Source: Candidatus Methylacidiphilales bacterium | Lineage (GTDB): Bacteria; Verrucomicrobiota; Verrucomicrobiia; Methylacidiphilales; CAZTYG01 | NCBI GenBank assembly: GCA_033875315.1 | Contig: JANRJG010000026.1 | Span: 1-64,000, forward strand | Direction of reading: 5' to 3' | DNA: 64,000 bases | Part shown: piece by piece, positions 1 through 11,403 of the stretch | How positions within the stretch are numbered: position 1 is the stretch's first letter | How the letters are laid out: each line of letters opens with the position of its first letter | Notes under the pieces: generated by a model | Databases searched by the model: none | Told to the model about the DNA's origin: nothing | What the model saw: only the letters and a program-made list of their open reading frames with translations | Translations under genes and position numbers: made by a program

Positions 1-2
1 TC

Positions 3-125
3 TTACGCCGGGCTTGTGCAAGAACCTACGAAGAACTCATGCGGGCGGTCGCAGACTGCTTGTCACTGTTCACTCCACAAGAATGTATCAACTACTTCAC
101 TCATGCACATTATGTGTCTATATGA
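3..125 (+). CDS. IS630-family transposase, C-terminal end (cut by window edge)
   Basis: An open frame enters from the left edge and stops at TGA 123-125, giving about 40 residues. It reads RTYEELMRAVADCL and then TPQECINYFTHAHY, which resembles the extreme C-terminus of IS630/Tc1-type DDE transposases, where a RTYDEL-like helix and an EC-NYF-H motif end the protein. The catalytic residues lie outside the window, so whether the gene is intact cannot be judged. It points toward the 3' end of guaA, so the element sits downstream of the guaA operon. The call rests on recalled family pattern only. Confidence 0.6.
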   Translation, partial: LRRACARTYEELMRAVADCLSLFTPQECINYFTHAHYVSI

Positions 126-258
126 TCCGGAAATGCTCTAAATACCCGGCCTGATTCCCTTTTCCCAAGAAACACCTTCCGTATTCCCCTGCATAGGCAA
201 TCAGTCAAGAACCCCAAAGCTGTCTTGCCCTGATACCTTCGCTATCTTCTGTTCAATC
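126..258. other. Spacer between transposase end and guaA stop
   Basis: This spacer has no convincing reading frame. It should contain the right end of the IS element just after the transposase stop. The stretch GGAAATGCTCTAAATACCC near 129-147 resembles a sequence at 54258-54280 and could be part of an IS terminus. I see no clear hairpin with a T-run that would terminate guaA. Confidence 0.35.
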
Positions 259-1797
259 CTATTCCCACTCAATCGTCGCCGGCGGTTTGGAGGAGATGTC
301 GTAGCAGACACGGTTGACGCCCTTGACCTCGTTGATGATGCGGGTGGAAATTCTCCCCAACACCTCGTAAGGCATCTTGGCCCAGTCGGCGGTCATGGCG
401 TCCTGGCTTTCGACAATGCGCAGCGCGATGGTCCAGTCGTAGGTCCGTTCGTCGCCCATCACCCCGACGCTGCGCACGGGCAGGAGGACGGCGAAGGACT
501 GCCAGACCTTGTAATACCAACCGGATTGTTTCATTTCGTCGACCACCACGGCATCGGCGTTGCGCAGGATTTCGAGCTTTTCCTTGTCGATCGGTCCAAG
601 GCAGCGCACGGCCAGACCGGGGCCGGGGAAAGGCTGGCGCCAGACCATCTCGCGGGGCAGTCCCAGTGCCTCGCCGACGGCACGGACCTCGTCCTTGAAA
701 AGTTCTTTCAGGGGCTCGACCAATTTGAACTTCATGTTCTTGGGCAGGCCGCCGACATTGTGGTGCGACTTGATGAGGGCGGCGGGATTGCCGTCGATGG
801 CCACGCTCTCGATGATGTCGGGATAGAGGGTGCCCTGGCCGAGGAACTTGGCCTTGCCGACGGACTTGGTGGCGGCCTCGAAAACGCGGATGAATTCCCC
901 GCCGATGATCTTGCGCTTTTTCTCGGGGTCGGACACCCCTTTCAACTTGGTGAGAAACCGGGCCGAGGCGTCGACGACCTTGAGTTTGAGTCCGAGGCCG
1001 TTGGCGAAGATGCGCTTGACGCTCTCGACTTCCTTCGCGCGCATGAGGCCGTTGTCCACGAGGATGCAGACGAGTTGTTTGCCGATGGCACGGTGGATGA
1101 GGGCGGCGGCCACGCTGGAATCAACCCCGCCACTGAGGCCGAGGATGACGCGCTCGCCACCGACCTGTTCTCGGATGTCGGCGACGCTTTTGTCGATGAA
1201 CGACTCCATCGTCCAGGAGGGCTGGCAGCCGCAGACCTGAAAGACGAAATTTTTCAGGATGTCACGGCCGCGCGGGGTGTGGGCGACCTCCGGGTGGAAC
1301 TGCATACCGTAGACGTTGCCGTTCTGGACCACGGCATAGGGGGAGTTGTCGGTGGCGGCAACGGTCTTGAAACCCAAGGGGAGCTGGGTGACTTTGTCGC
1401 CGTGGCTGTTCCAAATGTCGAGCTTGCGGGGCAGGCCCTTGAAGAGATCGCAGTCGGTCTTGAGGTCGAGGACGCCGCGACCGTATTCGCGGTGTTCGCT
1501 GCGCTGGACCTTGCCGCCGAGGTGGTGGGCCAGCAGCTGCATGCCATAGCAGATGCCGAGGGTGGGGAGGCCCAGGGTGAAGATTTTTTTGTCGGGCTGG
1601 GGGGCCTTGCGGGCGTAGACACTGGCCGGACCGCCGGAGAGGATGATGCCCTTGGGTTGAAGGGCACGGATTTTTTCCGCCGGGGTGTGATAGGGTAGGA
1701 TTTCGGAATAAACCTGGCATTCGCGGATGCGGCGGGCGATGACCTGGGTGTATTGGGAGCCGAAGTCGAGGATGAGGATGCGGTCGTTGGGTTGCAT
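259..1797 (-). CDS. guaA: GMP synthase (glutamine-hydrolysing)
   Basis: This enzyme aminates XMP to GMP with glutamine and ATP in cytosolic purine synthesis. The 512 residues match the usual bacterial length of about 510-525. Residues 1-190 are a class I glutamine amidotransferase with Cys83 (GICYG) and His168/Glu170 (QFHPE) as the triad. The ATP pyrophosphatase domain has the PP-loop SGGVDSS at 222-228, and the C-terminal dimerisation domain ends in IEWE, as is standard for GuaA. It is the last gene of a leftward run and starts 8 bases after the stop of the zinc-ribbon gene. No guanine riboswitch-like leader is present, so expression probably comes from upstream in the operon. The frame is intact. 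Confidence 0.97.
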   Translation of the reverse strand: MQPNDRILILDFGSQYTQVIARRIRECQVYSEILPYHTPAEKIRALQPKGIILSGGPASVYARKAPQPDKKIFTLGLPTLGICYGMQLLAHHLGGKVQRSEHREYGRGVLDLKTDCDLFKGLPRKLDIWNSHGDKVTQLPLGFKTVAATDNSPYAVVQNGNVYGMQFHPEVAHTPRGRDILKNFVFQVCGCQPSWTMESFIDKSVADIREQVGGERVILGLSGGVDSSVAAALIHRAIGKQLVCILVDNGLMRAKEVESVKRIFANGLGLKLKVVDASARFLTKLKGVSDPEKKRKIIGGEFIRVFEAATKSVGKAKFLGQGTLYPDIIESVAIDGNPAALIKSHHNVGGLPKNMKFKLVEPLKELFKDEVRAVGEALGLPREMVWRQPFPGPGLAVRCLGPIDKEKLEILRNADAVVVDEMKQSGWYYKVWQSFAVLLPVRSVGVMGDERTYDWTIALRIVESQDAMTADWAKMPYEVLGRISTRIINEVKGVNRVCYDISSKPPATIEWE

Positions 1798-1805
1798 GAT
1801 GTTGT

Positions 1806-2039
1806 TCAGGGGAGAAAAGATTCGGGGATCGTGTTACGCACCCCACAGGAAGGGCAGCGGGTGTGGCGCATCTGGCCTTCGAACGGCACCGGTTGCGCGC
1901 AGATTCGGCAGGGAAAGGTGGGCCGGTCGCGCCGGAACTGACGCTGGGCGTTCCATAGGACAATTAACCATGCACCCAGAATGGCCGCAAGGAAAACCAA
2001 GACATAGACAACAAAGAAATCCGGGAGGCTGAGGGTCAT
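1806..2039 (-). CDS. Small membrane-anchored zinc-ribbon protein
   Basis: This is a 77-residue protein of unknown function. One transmembrane helix covers about residues 7-26, followed by a basic stretch and a treble-clef-like ribbon with the pairs CRIC and CPSC, which should bind one zinc ion in the cytoplasm. A longer frame extends upstream, but the ATG at 2039 overlaps the stop of the TonB-like gene as ATGA and puts the hydrophobic segment at the N-terminus, so I chose it. The position between tonB-like and guaA suggests co-translation with the energy-transduction genes. It could be an assembly or regulatory factor for them, which is only inference. Confidence 0.7.
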   Translation of the reverse strand: MTLSLPDFFVVYVLVFLAAILGAWLIVLWNAQRQFRRDRPTFPCRICAQPVPFEGQMRHTRCPSCGVRNTIPESFLP

Positions 2040-2806
2040 GGCTGTTTGGGCGTGGCGGGCGCGAGTTTTTCGTTGAGATCCCAGAAGATGGAAACCCGTC
2101 CCCAGTCGGACTCGGCCCCGCCACTGCGTGGATTGAACATCCATCCCTGCACGGCCTGCACCGCCGACTGGTCGACTGTGCCGTCACCGCAGGATTCCTC
2201 CACCACCGCGGAGATGACCGCCCCGCTGCGGTCGACACCGATTCCGAGAACGGTGATTTTCAGGGAGAGGTCGGTGCGGGGTTGCGGCAGACCCGGGCGG
2301 CTGAGAAGCTTGCGCTCGGCCAGCTTGCCCTCGGTGCGGAAGGTTGTCCCGCTCAAGGGGGGTGGGGATTCCACCCGGATGGGCATCGGATTGGGGGGCG
2401 TTCCTGTGATCAAACGGTCGGCCTGTTGGGACAAGGTGGCCGGAAGGTCGCGCGGGAGCGCAAAAGGCTTGGGGGGCGGTGCCATGGCGTTTTCCGTCCC
2501 GACGGCCGGAAGTTCCACCTCGGCCATGGAGGGTTCCTGTAGGGGTGTCCAAGGCAGGGCGATGGAGGTTGGATCACGCCAATCCAGCCACTGCGTCCAG
2601 TTATCTCCCATGGCCCCCTCGGACTGCAGACGGGGGTCGATGAATTTGAATTGCCGCGGACGATCGGCGTAGGCCCGGGTCTTGACCGGGTCGATGCGGA
2701 AGACCAGGAAACCCGCCATGTGGACAAGGAGGGAAGCAAAAATGATCAGACCGAGCCAGCGACGCTGGGGCGGCATGATTTGTTCCCAGATTTCATGGGG
2801 TGTCAT
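2036..2806 (-). CDS. TonB-like energy transducer
   Basis: This 256-residue protein has one N-terminal membrane anchor (about residues 16-38), a Pro-rich periplasmic linker and a C-terminal domain of about 80 residues. That domain contains VDRSGAVISAVV and AVQAVQGWMFNP, the pattern of TonB C-terminal domains that touch the TonB box of outer-membrane receptors. It lies 4 bases downstream of exbD, the classic exbB-exbD-tonB order, so it probably carries proton-motive energy from the ExbB/ExbD motor to the outer membrane. The C-terminal domain is divergent, so a TolA-like or related transducer is an alternative. No TonB-dependent receptor is in the window. Confidence 0.75.
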   Translation of the reverse strand: MTPHEIWEQIMPPQRRWLGLIIFASLLVHMAGFLVFRIDPVKTRAYADRPRQFKFIDPRLQSEGAMGDNWTQWLDWRDPTSIALPWTPLQEPSMAEVELPAVGTENAMAPPPKPFALPRDLPATLSQQADRLITGTPPNPMPIRVESPPPLSGTTFRTEGKLAERKLLSRPGLPQPRTDLSLKITVLGIGVDRSGAVISAVVEESCGDGTVDQSAVQAVQGWMFNPRSGGAESDWGRVSIFWDLNEKLAPATPKQP

Positions 2807-2810
2807 GGGT

Positions 2811-3218
2811 TCATCCCCCCGGCTTGGTGGCCACCACCACGGCCACGCCGGCTGACAAGGCCATGCTCATGACCTCGGTGACCAAACCGTGGGTCACCGC
2901 GGCATCGGCCCGCAGCACCACCGTCGCATCCGGCTTGGAACGGGCGATGCGGCGGAATTCGTTTTCCAGTTGGGCCAGATCGGTGACCTTGTCGTTGAGA
3001 AAAATCATCGGGGGATTCTGGGCCGAGATGTTGACGATGAATTGGATGTCCCGCACCCCGCTGTTGGAAACGCCCCGGGGGGGCGAAACCTTGATACCGG
3101 GCTGGAGGACAAAGCTGGAACTGAGGATGAAAAAAATCAGCAGCAGGAGAACCACGTCGATCAACGGGGTCATGTCCAGTGGACCCTGGAAAGCATGGAC
3201 AGAACGTCGCAGTTTCAC
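2811..3218 (-). CDS. exbD: ExbD/TolR biopolymer transport protein
   Basis: This 135-residue protein has a short cytosolic start and one transmembrane helix beginning DMTPLIDVVLLLLIFF. The Asp at the start of the helix (PLIDVV) is the proton-carrying residue conserved in ExbD/TolR. A periplasmic domain of about 90 residues follows, typical of the family. The ATG at 3218 overlaps the exbB stop as ATGA, so the motor subunits are translationally coupled. With ExbB it should form the proton-driven motor that powers the TonB-like protein encoded next. A TolR role cannot be excluded, because no tolB or pal is nearby. Confidence 0.93.
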   Translation of the reverse strand: MKLRRSVHAFQGPLDMTPLIDVVLLLLIFFILSSSFVLQPGIKVSPPRGVSNSGVRDIQFIVNISAQNPPMIFLNDKVTDLAQLENEFRRIARSKPDATVVLRADAAVTHGLVTEVMSMALSAGVAVVVATKPGG

Positions 3219-3895
3219 GGCTGTGCGGCCGGGAGCTTGGCCGCAACAACGGGTTCAGAGGCGGCGGCGGGACCGGATGAAAGCTTGAGCAACTGGACAA
3301 TCTCGATCCCGCTGCGTTCCATATCGGTGATAAGAGTGTTGAGGCGGCTGATGAGGTAATGGTGGGCCACATAGGCGGGGATGGCCACGCAAAGTCCGCC
3401 GGCAGTCGTGATCAGCGCTTCCCAGATGCCCCCGGCCAGATCGCTGATCGGTGCCGCACCCATGGAATGGTTCATGTTCATGAAGGTGGAAATCATGCCG
3501 ACCACCGTTCCCAGCAGTCCCAACAGGGGGGAAATCTGGGCGACCATCCCCAGGAGGGGCAGGTGGGCTTCCAGTGCGGGAACCTGGAGTTGGGCCACTT
3601 CCCGGGTCAATTCTTTCAGGTCGTCTTTGCCCAGGTTCCGTTTCATCAACGCCGCCTGCACAACCCGCACCGCAGGACCGTAGGCCTCGTCGCAACGCTC
3701 CAAAGCCTCCTCGTGTTTGCCCTGCCGGACCAGGTTCGCGATGCCTTTGAGAAAGGGCTCCACCGGCATCGAACAACGGTGGAAGTGGATCAAGCGCTCC
3801 ACGAACACCCCCAGACCGACAACGCTGCAAGCAAAGAGCGCCCACATGATCGGGCCGCCCAACTGGATGATTTCAAAAACTCCGGAGGTCGTCAT
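3215..3895 (-). CDS. exbB: ExbB/TolQ/MotA-family proton channel subunit
   Basis: This 226-residue inner-membrane protein has three predicted helices: about residues 12-35, then after a cytosolic loop about 105-140, and about 155-180. The conserved stretch PLLGLLGTVVGMISTF is the MotA/TolQ/ExbB signature. It should form the pentameric proton channel around ExbD. It heads the exbB-exbD-tonB-like set and follows a small secreted-protein gene by 37 bases. The C-terminal tail is rich in Ala and Pro and looks unstructured. The ExbB rather than TolQ assignment rests on the TonB-like neighbour. Confidence 0.93.
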   Translation of the reverse strand: MTTSGVFEIIQLGGPIMWALFACSVVGLGVFVERLIHFHRCSMPVEPFLKGIANLVRQGKHEEALERCDEAYGPAVRVVQAALMKRNLGKDDLKELTREVAQLQVPALEAHLPLLGMVAQISPLLGLLGTVVGMISTFMNMNHSMGAAPISDLAGGIWEALITTAGGLCVAIPAYVAHHYLISRLNTLITDMERSGIEIVQLLKLSSGPAAASEPVVAAKLPAAQP

Positions 3896-3932
3896 GGACT
3901 GGAATCAGGGGTGGGGTGGCCGCTGGCCGGGA

Positions 3933-4541
3933 TCACCAAACAAATGAACGTTCCTGCGCCACGATCTTGCCATCACGGACCACAGAAATCCGCCAGGAGT
4001 GGACATCGCCATATTCACGATATTCCTTCCCCGTGACTGAAAAGGTACCCTTGAACGATCCCCGGGCTTTGGGGAACGGAATCTCCAAGGTGCGCACTTG
4101 ATCACGGGTCGCCGACTGGCGGTAATCCAGACGCAGGACAAAATCCGCCACCGCACCGTGGTTGGCCCAAGACACAACGAAATACTGTCCCCGACGGCCC
4201 ATCCTCTGCGACTCAGTGATGGCGCCGTGGTCGAAGTACTTGAATTCGTAGGCCAGGGAGCGGCTTTTGCCGGCCGAGGTTTTTTCGGGATCGTTGAGGA
4301 AATCGTAAATTTTGCGGATCGAGACGACCTTGTCCGGTTCCACAGCCAGTTCCCAAGGCTGGTTGCCTGCGGCTGATTTCTCCACCTCCACCGGTTGTTC
4401 GGCGGCGCTGGCAGCCGGTTTTTGCTGGCCCTCGCCTTCCGCATTGAAGGCGGCCCCGGATGACTCCGGAAGCTTGGCTTCCTCCGCCCGGCACATGGGC
4501 ACGGTGAGTAACAGGGCCAGTATCAGGAAAACGCTGCGCAT
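3933..4541 (-). CDS. Secreted protein of unknown function
   Basis: This 202-residue protein begins with a clear signal peptide (MRSVFLILALLLTVPMCRAEE, cleavage near residue 19). A longer open frame exists upstream, but the ATG at 4541 places the signal peptide at the N-terminus and clears the rsmI stop. After a low-complexity Ala/Glu/Pro region (25-60) comes a domain of about 130 residues rich in beta-prone segments. I recognise no family. The position between rsmI and exbB suggests a periplasmic accessory of the Exb/TonB motor, but nothing in the sequence proves this. Confidence 0.75.
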   Translation of the reverse strand: MRSVFLILALLLTVPMCRAEEAKLPESSGAAFNAEGEGQQKPAASAAEQPVEVEKSAAGNQPWELAVEPDKVVSIRKIYDFLNDPEKTSAGKSRSLAYEFKYFDHGAITESQRMGRRGQYFVVSWANHGAVADFVLRLDYRQSATRDQVRTLEIPFPKARGSFKGTFSVTGKEYREYGDVHSWRISVVRDGKIVAQERSFVW

Positions 4542-4573
4542 CCGAGCGTAATAGCTCTCCCGCCCCCCCTCTG

Positions 4574-5263
4574 TCAATGACCACCCTCGCCCGCGCTTCC
4601 AGCCACCACGAAGGTGATTTCCCCACGGACCTTGCCCTTCAGGAAATGGGCCAGCAACTCGGAAGCGGGTCCCCTCCGGATTTCCTCGAATTTTTTGGTC
4701 AACTCCCGGGCCACGCACACCGTCCGCTCCGGCAAGACCAGGACACAATCCTCCAGCGTTCGCAAAAGGCGGTAGGGCGACTCAAAATAAACACTGGTGC
4801 TGTCTCGCGCCCCCGCGGCCGCCAATTCCGTCCTCCGGGCCCCGCCCTTGACCGGTAAAAACCCCCCGAAATAAAACGGGGTGATTTTCATGCCCGAAGC
4901 AACGAGGGCGTGCAGCACCGCCGACGGACCCGGCACCACCTCGATATCCACCCCCGCGCGCACGCAGGACCGGATCAAACGCTCCCCCGGGTCGGACACC
5001 CCGGGCATGCCCGCATCGCTGACCAGCGCGATCTTGCCTCCATCCTGGAGGCGTTGCAAAAACTCCGCCTGTCTCTGGCTCTCGTTGAATTTGTGGTAAC
5101 TCTGCTGCGGCACCGAGATGCCAAAATGGTGCAAGAGCAAGCCCGTGTGCCGGGTGTCTTCCGCGGCGACCAGGTCCACCTCCTTCAACACCCGCAGGGC
5201 CCGGACCGTGATGTCCTCCAAATTTCCGATCGGCGTCCCAACCACGTAGAGTTTTCCTGCCAT
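4574..5263 (-). CDS. rsmI: 16S rRNA (cytidine-1402-2'-O)-methyltransferase
   Basis: This SAM-dependent enzyme methylates the 2'-OH of C1402 in the ribosomal P site. Its 229 residues start with LYVVGTPIGNLEDIT, the tetrapyrrole-methylase-fold signature of RsmI, followed by AAEDTRHTG and later VSDAGMPGVSDPG, which build the SAM site. E. coli RsmI is about 286 residues, so this version lacks most of the C-terminal extension, as many relatives do. It is the first gene of the leftward operon, and its start faces pyk across 108 bases that should hold both promoters. I see no strong consensus promoter there. Confidence 0.95.
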   Translation of the reverse strand: MAGKLYVVGTPIGNLEDITVRALRVLKEVDLVAAEDTRHTGLLLHHFGISVPQQSYHKFNESQRQAEFLQRLQDGGKIALVSDAGMPGVSDPGERLIRSCVRAGVDIEVVPGPSAVLHALVASGMKITPFYFGGFLPVKGGARRTELAAAGARDSTSVYFESPYRLLRTLEDCVLVLPERTVCVARELTKKFEEIRRGPASELLAHFLKGKVRGEITFVVAGSAGEGGH

Positions 5264-5371
5264 TTCTCCCGATTATCCTCCCGCCGCGGAAACAACAGCT
5301 TTTTCGTTGATAGGTGCAACCCCGCCGTCTTATTCATTGCCGGGAACCCCGCATTCTGCCAATCAGGTACC

Positions 5372-6775
5372 ATGCGGCGCACAAAAATCATCGCCACCCT
5401 CGGGCCGGCCACGGAGAACCCGGAAACCATCCGCGAAATGATCCGACTCGGTGTCAACATTTTCCGCCTCAACATGTCCCATGCCACCCACGCCTGGGTC
5501 CGCACCATCGTCCCGGTCATCCGGGAAGCCGCCACCTCCCTCCGGCGCAACACGGCCATCCTCATGGACACCCAAGGGCCCGCCATCCGCACCGGCGACT
5601 TGCCGACCAAACTCGACCTCAAGGTCGGTGACAAATTCACCTTCACCGTCCGCGGGACCCAGTCCGAGGAGGTTTTCTCCGTCGACACCAATTACGACGA
5701 TCTGGTCAACGACATCAAAGTCGGCGACATCGTCCTGGTCGACAATGGTGTCATCCACATGATCGTGCGGGAAAAGAAGGACAACGCCCTCGTCTGCGAA
5801 GTCCTCACCCCCGGCACCCTCGGCAGCCGGCGCCACATCAACCTTCCCGGAGTTCGGGTCAACCTCCCCTGCCTCACGGAAAAAGACCTCGCCGACCTCA
5901 AGGTCGGCATCGAATGCCAGGTGGATTGGGTCGCCCTGTCCTTCGTGCGCGAGGGCGCGGACATCACCAAGCTGCGCGAAGTCCTGGCAGCGGACGGAGG
6001 CGGTGACATCGCGGTCATGGCCAAAATCGAAGACCAGTCCGCGGTCAAGAACATCGGCGAAATCGTGGATGCCGCCGACGCCATCATGGTGGCCCGAGGG
6101 GATCTGGGCATCGAATGGCCCTACGAGGAACTGCCCATCGTCCAGCGCCGCATCGTCAAACACTGCATCCGCAAGGTCAAACCGGTTGTTGTCGCCACCC
6201 ACATGCTGGAAAGCATGATCTCCAGCCCGGTTCCCACCCGGGCCGAGATCACCGACGTCGCCAACGCCGTCTTCGAGCAGGCCGACGCCATCATGCTCTC
6301 CGGGGAAACCACCGTGGGCAAGTATCCCCTGCGCTGCGTCGAGGTGCTGGACCGTGTGGCCCAGCGGATCGAACGCAGTGGTGGCATCAACTTCCATCAG
6401 GAGATCCAGGTCGAGGCTCCCCGCGACCAGGTATCCGCCTCGGCGGTCCACTTGGCCAACCAAGTGGGGGCTGATGCCCTCTTTGTCTTCACCCGCACCG
6501 GACGCATCGCCCGCATAGTCGCCGGTCTGCGCCCGGTCTGTCCCATCATGGCCTTCACCCCGGACCGACGGCTTTCCCGCCGTCTCTGCCTCCTCCACGG
6601 CATCTACGCCCATACCCTGGCCTTCGACGAATCCCCCCTGGCCACCATCGAACTCGCCGAAGAACACATCCGCGGCCACCAATTCATGCCCCCCGATGCC
6701 AAAGTCGTCATCGTCACGGAAATGCTCGTCAATCAGAAAAGGTTCTGGACCGCCCAACTGCGCACCTTGGGTTGA
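5372..6775 (+). CDS. pyk: Pyruvate kinase
   Basis: This enzyme converts phosphoenolpyruvate and ADP to pyruvate and ATP in glycolysis. From ATG 5372 it has 467 residues, close to the usual 470-480. It begins RRTKIIATLGPATENPE, with LNMSHA and MDTQGPAIRTG for substrate binding, MAKIEDQ for the catalytic Lys/Glu, and ARGDLGIEWP with ATHMLESM for metal and substrate. The C-terminal allosteric domain follows from about residue 350. A much longer frame runs upstream, but its extra part overlaps rsmI antisense and has no pyruvate kinase homology. Transcription diverges from rsmI. Confidence 0.96.
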   Translation: MRRTKIIATLGPATENPETIREMIRLGVNIFRLNMSHATHAWVRTIVPVIREAATSLRRNTAILMDTQGPAIRTGDLPTKLDLKVGDKFTFTVRGTQSEEVFSVDTNYDDLVNDIKVGDIVLVDNGVIHMIVREKKDNALVCEVLTPGTLGSRRHINLPGVRVNLPCLTEKDLADLKVGIECQVDWVALSFVREGADITKLREVLAADGGGDIAVMAKIEDQSAVKNIGEIVDAADAIMVARGDLGIEWPYEELPIVQRRIVKHCIRKVKPVVVATHMLESMISSPVPTRAEITDVANAVFEQADAIMLSGETTVGKYPLRCVEVLDRVAQRIERSGGINFHQEIQVEAPRDQVSASAVHLANQVGADALFVFTRTGRIARIVAGLRPVCPIMAFTPDRRLSRRLCLLHGIYAHTLAFDESPLATIELAEEHIRGHQFMPPDAKVVIVTEMLVNQKRFWTAQLRTLG

Positions 6776-6866
6776 TTTTTTCTCGGTGGGTTGATTTTCA
6801 AGGTCCCTCCCCGAACCGTCACAATTTAAACACATCTTCGCCACAATCGGGGTGCATTGCTTGTTT

Positions 6867-6885
6867 CCGGTCCCTCGTGGACCGG
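6867..6885 (+). promoter_or_regulatory. Perfect 7-bp hairpin directly upstream of the hybrid kinase start
   Basis: CCGGTCC at 6867-6873 and GGACCGG at 6879-6885 form a perfect stem with the five-base loop CTCGT. It ends six bases before the ATG at 6892, where a ribosome-binding site would normally lie. In the mRNA it could limit translation initiation or mark a protein-binding site. No such function is shown by sequence alone. Confidence 0.3.
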
Positions 6886-6891
6886 TTGCGC

Positions 6892-9752
<2,861 letters not shown>

Positions 9753-9756
<4 letters not shown>

Positions 9757-10883
9757 GCACTATCCCCGATCTAAATGCCGATTCCACGGTCTACCTCTTC
9801 GACGGACGCCAACAAAATGGCCCCATGCCTTACGCCGACCTGTGGGCCCTGGCCCGTTCCGGCAAGCTGCCCAATCACGCCTTTTTCTGGTCCCCCGGCA
9901 TGGCCGACTGGCTCCCGGTCAGCCGCCTGCCCGTCCTACGCACCCCAGGCGTCACTGCCTCACCCTGCGTACTCGTCATCGACGATGATGTCATCATGTC
10001 GGAGATGATCTCGGAATTGATCCGACAGCATAAAATCGAGGCTGTGACCGCCGACGACTTCGGTCCCGCCTGCCAGATCCTCGAAGAGCGCGGTTTGGAC
10101 AAATTCGACGCCGTCATCACCGACTTCGAAATGCCCGGTGGCACGGGCGTGGAATTGGTCCGTTGGATCAAGCAGCGCGACCGCTCGCTCCAGGTCATCA
10201 TGCTCACGGCCCAGGACAACAAGGAAGTGGTCAAGCTTTCGCTCCGCTCCGGGGTGGTCGATTTCCTGGAAAAACCCGTGCGTAAATCCGCCCTCATGAA
10301 CGCCCTGGATTCCGCCATCAGCCAGACCCTCCGCCAGCGCGAGGAACGGGCCGCCTTCATGGAAATGGTCCGCCAGCGCCTCGTCGGCAAGGGCGTCCTT
10401 GCTGAACAGGTGATGAAGGAGCTGATCTTCCGGGAATCCGGCCTTTCCAACCTTCTGACCAAGCTTGATGCCATCAGCCGGTATACCGCCCAGCTCGAAC
10501 AGTCCGGCACCTCCATCCTCCCCGGCTCCGAAGTTCCCCAGGGTTCCGGCCCCTTCAGCGGTGTCTTGGGCGAGCTCAGCGTCATGGACATCCTCCAGAT
10601 GCTCATCCAGTCCCACAAAACCGGTGAGCTCAAAATCTCCCGCACCGACCGCACCTTCGTCGGCTCAGCCTACCTCGACGACGGCAGCATCATCCACGCC
10701 GCCTCCGGTCCGGACCAGGGACACGAGGCCCTCAAGAGCCTGTTGCAGTGCAATCGTGGTTACTTCAGCTTCGATTACGGCTCCGAACCCCAGCGTCGCA
10801 CCATCCAAGCCCACGGCATCTCCTCCCTCCTCCAGGTCACCTCGGAAATCGACATCAAAAAAGGCAGCCTCGTTGCCGCCTGA
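9753..10883 (+). CDS. Response regulator with GYF_2, REC and DUF4388-like domains
   Basis: This 376-residue protein has an unusual three-part layout. Residues 12-65 form a GYF_2-type module (VYLFDGRQQNGPM and later WSPGMADWLPV), thought to bind peptides. Residues 70-190 are a receiver with Asp124 in VITDFEMPGGTG and the conserved Lys in LEKPVRKS. After a helical linker, residues about 270-370 match a DUF4388/PATAN-like domain (FSGVLGELSVMDILQML and GELKISR), found in regulators that act through protein contacts rather than DNA. It starts inside the stop of the hybrid kinase (ATGA), so it is the likely phosphorelay partner. There is no DNA-binding domain. Confidence 0.85.
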
Positions 10884-10925
10884 ACAGTTGCATTGCCCGC
10901 CGATTAGCCTACAACAAGCGCATTC

Positions 10926-11300
10926 ATGAGCCGAATATTGATCATTGAAGACAGTGACTCGATGCGCGAGCAACTCGTCATGCTTCTATCAGACCTGAAC
11001 CACAACTTATCGACCGCTTCCAACGGGCTCGAAGCGGTGCAAGTTGTGCGCCAGTCCGCCCCCTTCGATCTCATGATCACCGACATGTTCATGCCCGAAA
11101 TGGACGGCATTGAGGCCATCGAGCAGATCAAGTCCCTCCAACCCGACATCAAAATCATCGCCATCTCCGGCGGCGGATTGGGCATGTCCGGTGCCGCCAT
11201 GCTGGAGATTGCCGACGGACTCGGGGCCCAGAAGACCCTGCCCAAGCCTTTCCAACCGGAAGAACTGCGGCTGGCGGTGGAACAAGCCCTGGCCGCCTGA
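10926..11300 (+). CDS. Single-domain CheY-like response regulator
   Basis: This 124-residue stand-alone receiver has the acidic start LIIEDSDSMREQL, the phosphoacceptor Asp53 in MITDMFMPEMDG, the switch residue in KIIAISGGG and the conserved Lys in TLPKPFQPEEL. It contains no output domain, so it should relay phosphate or act by protein contact. It lies 42 bases after the GYF_2 regulator in the same direction and probably belongs to the same phosphorelay. No chemotaxis genes are nearby. Confidence 0.9.
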   Translation: MSRILIIEDSDSMREQLVMLLSDLNHNLSTASNGLEAVQVVRQSAPFDLMITDMFMPEMDGIEAIEQIKSLQPDIKIIAISGGGLGMSGAAMLEIADGLGAQKTLPKPFQPEELRLAVEQALAA

Positions 11301-11403
11301 ACCCACCTCCCTTCAATCAATGGAGTGGGATTAAAAAAAGTCCGCGCCTCGGTTTCCACCTTTCCGCATTGGACTCCCGCCCAAATAGCCGTATTCCAGC
11401 AGG

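Noticed and set aside
526-1698. A 390-codon open frame antisense to guaA
   Set aside because: Composition is that of a reverse shadow, and guaA is certain.
11301-11345. An imperfect CCCAC/GTGGG hairpin before the helicase gene
   Set aside because: It is followed by an A-run rather than a T-run on the coding strand, so it would not terminate the rightward transcript.
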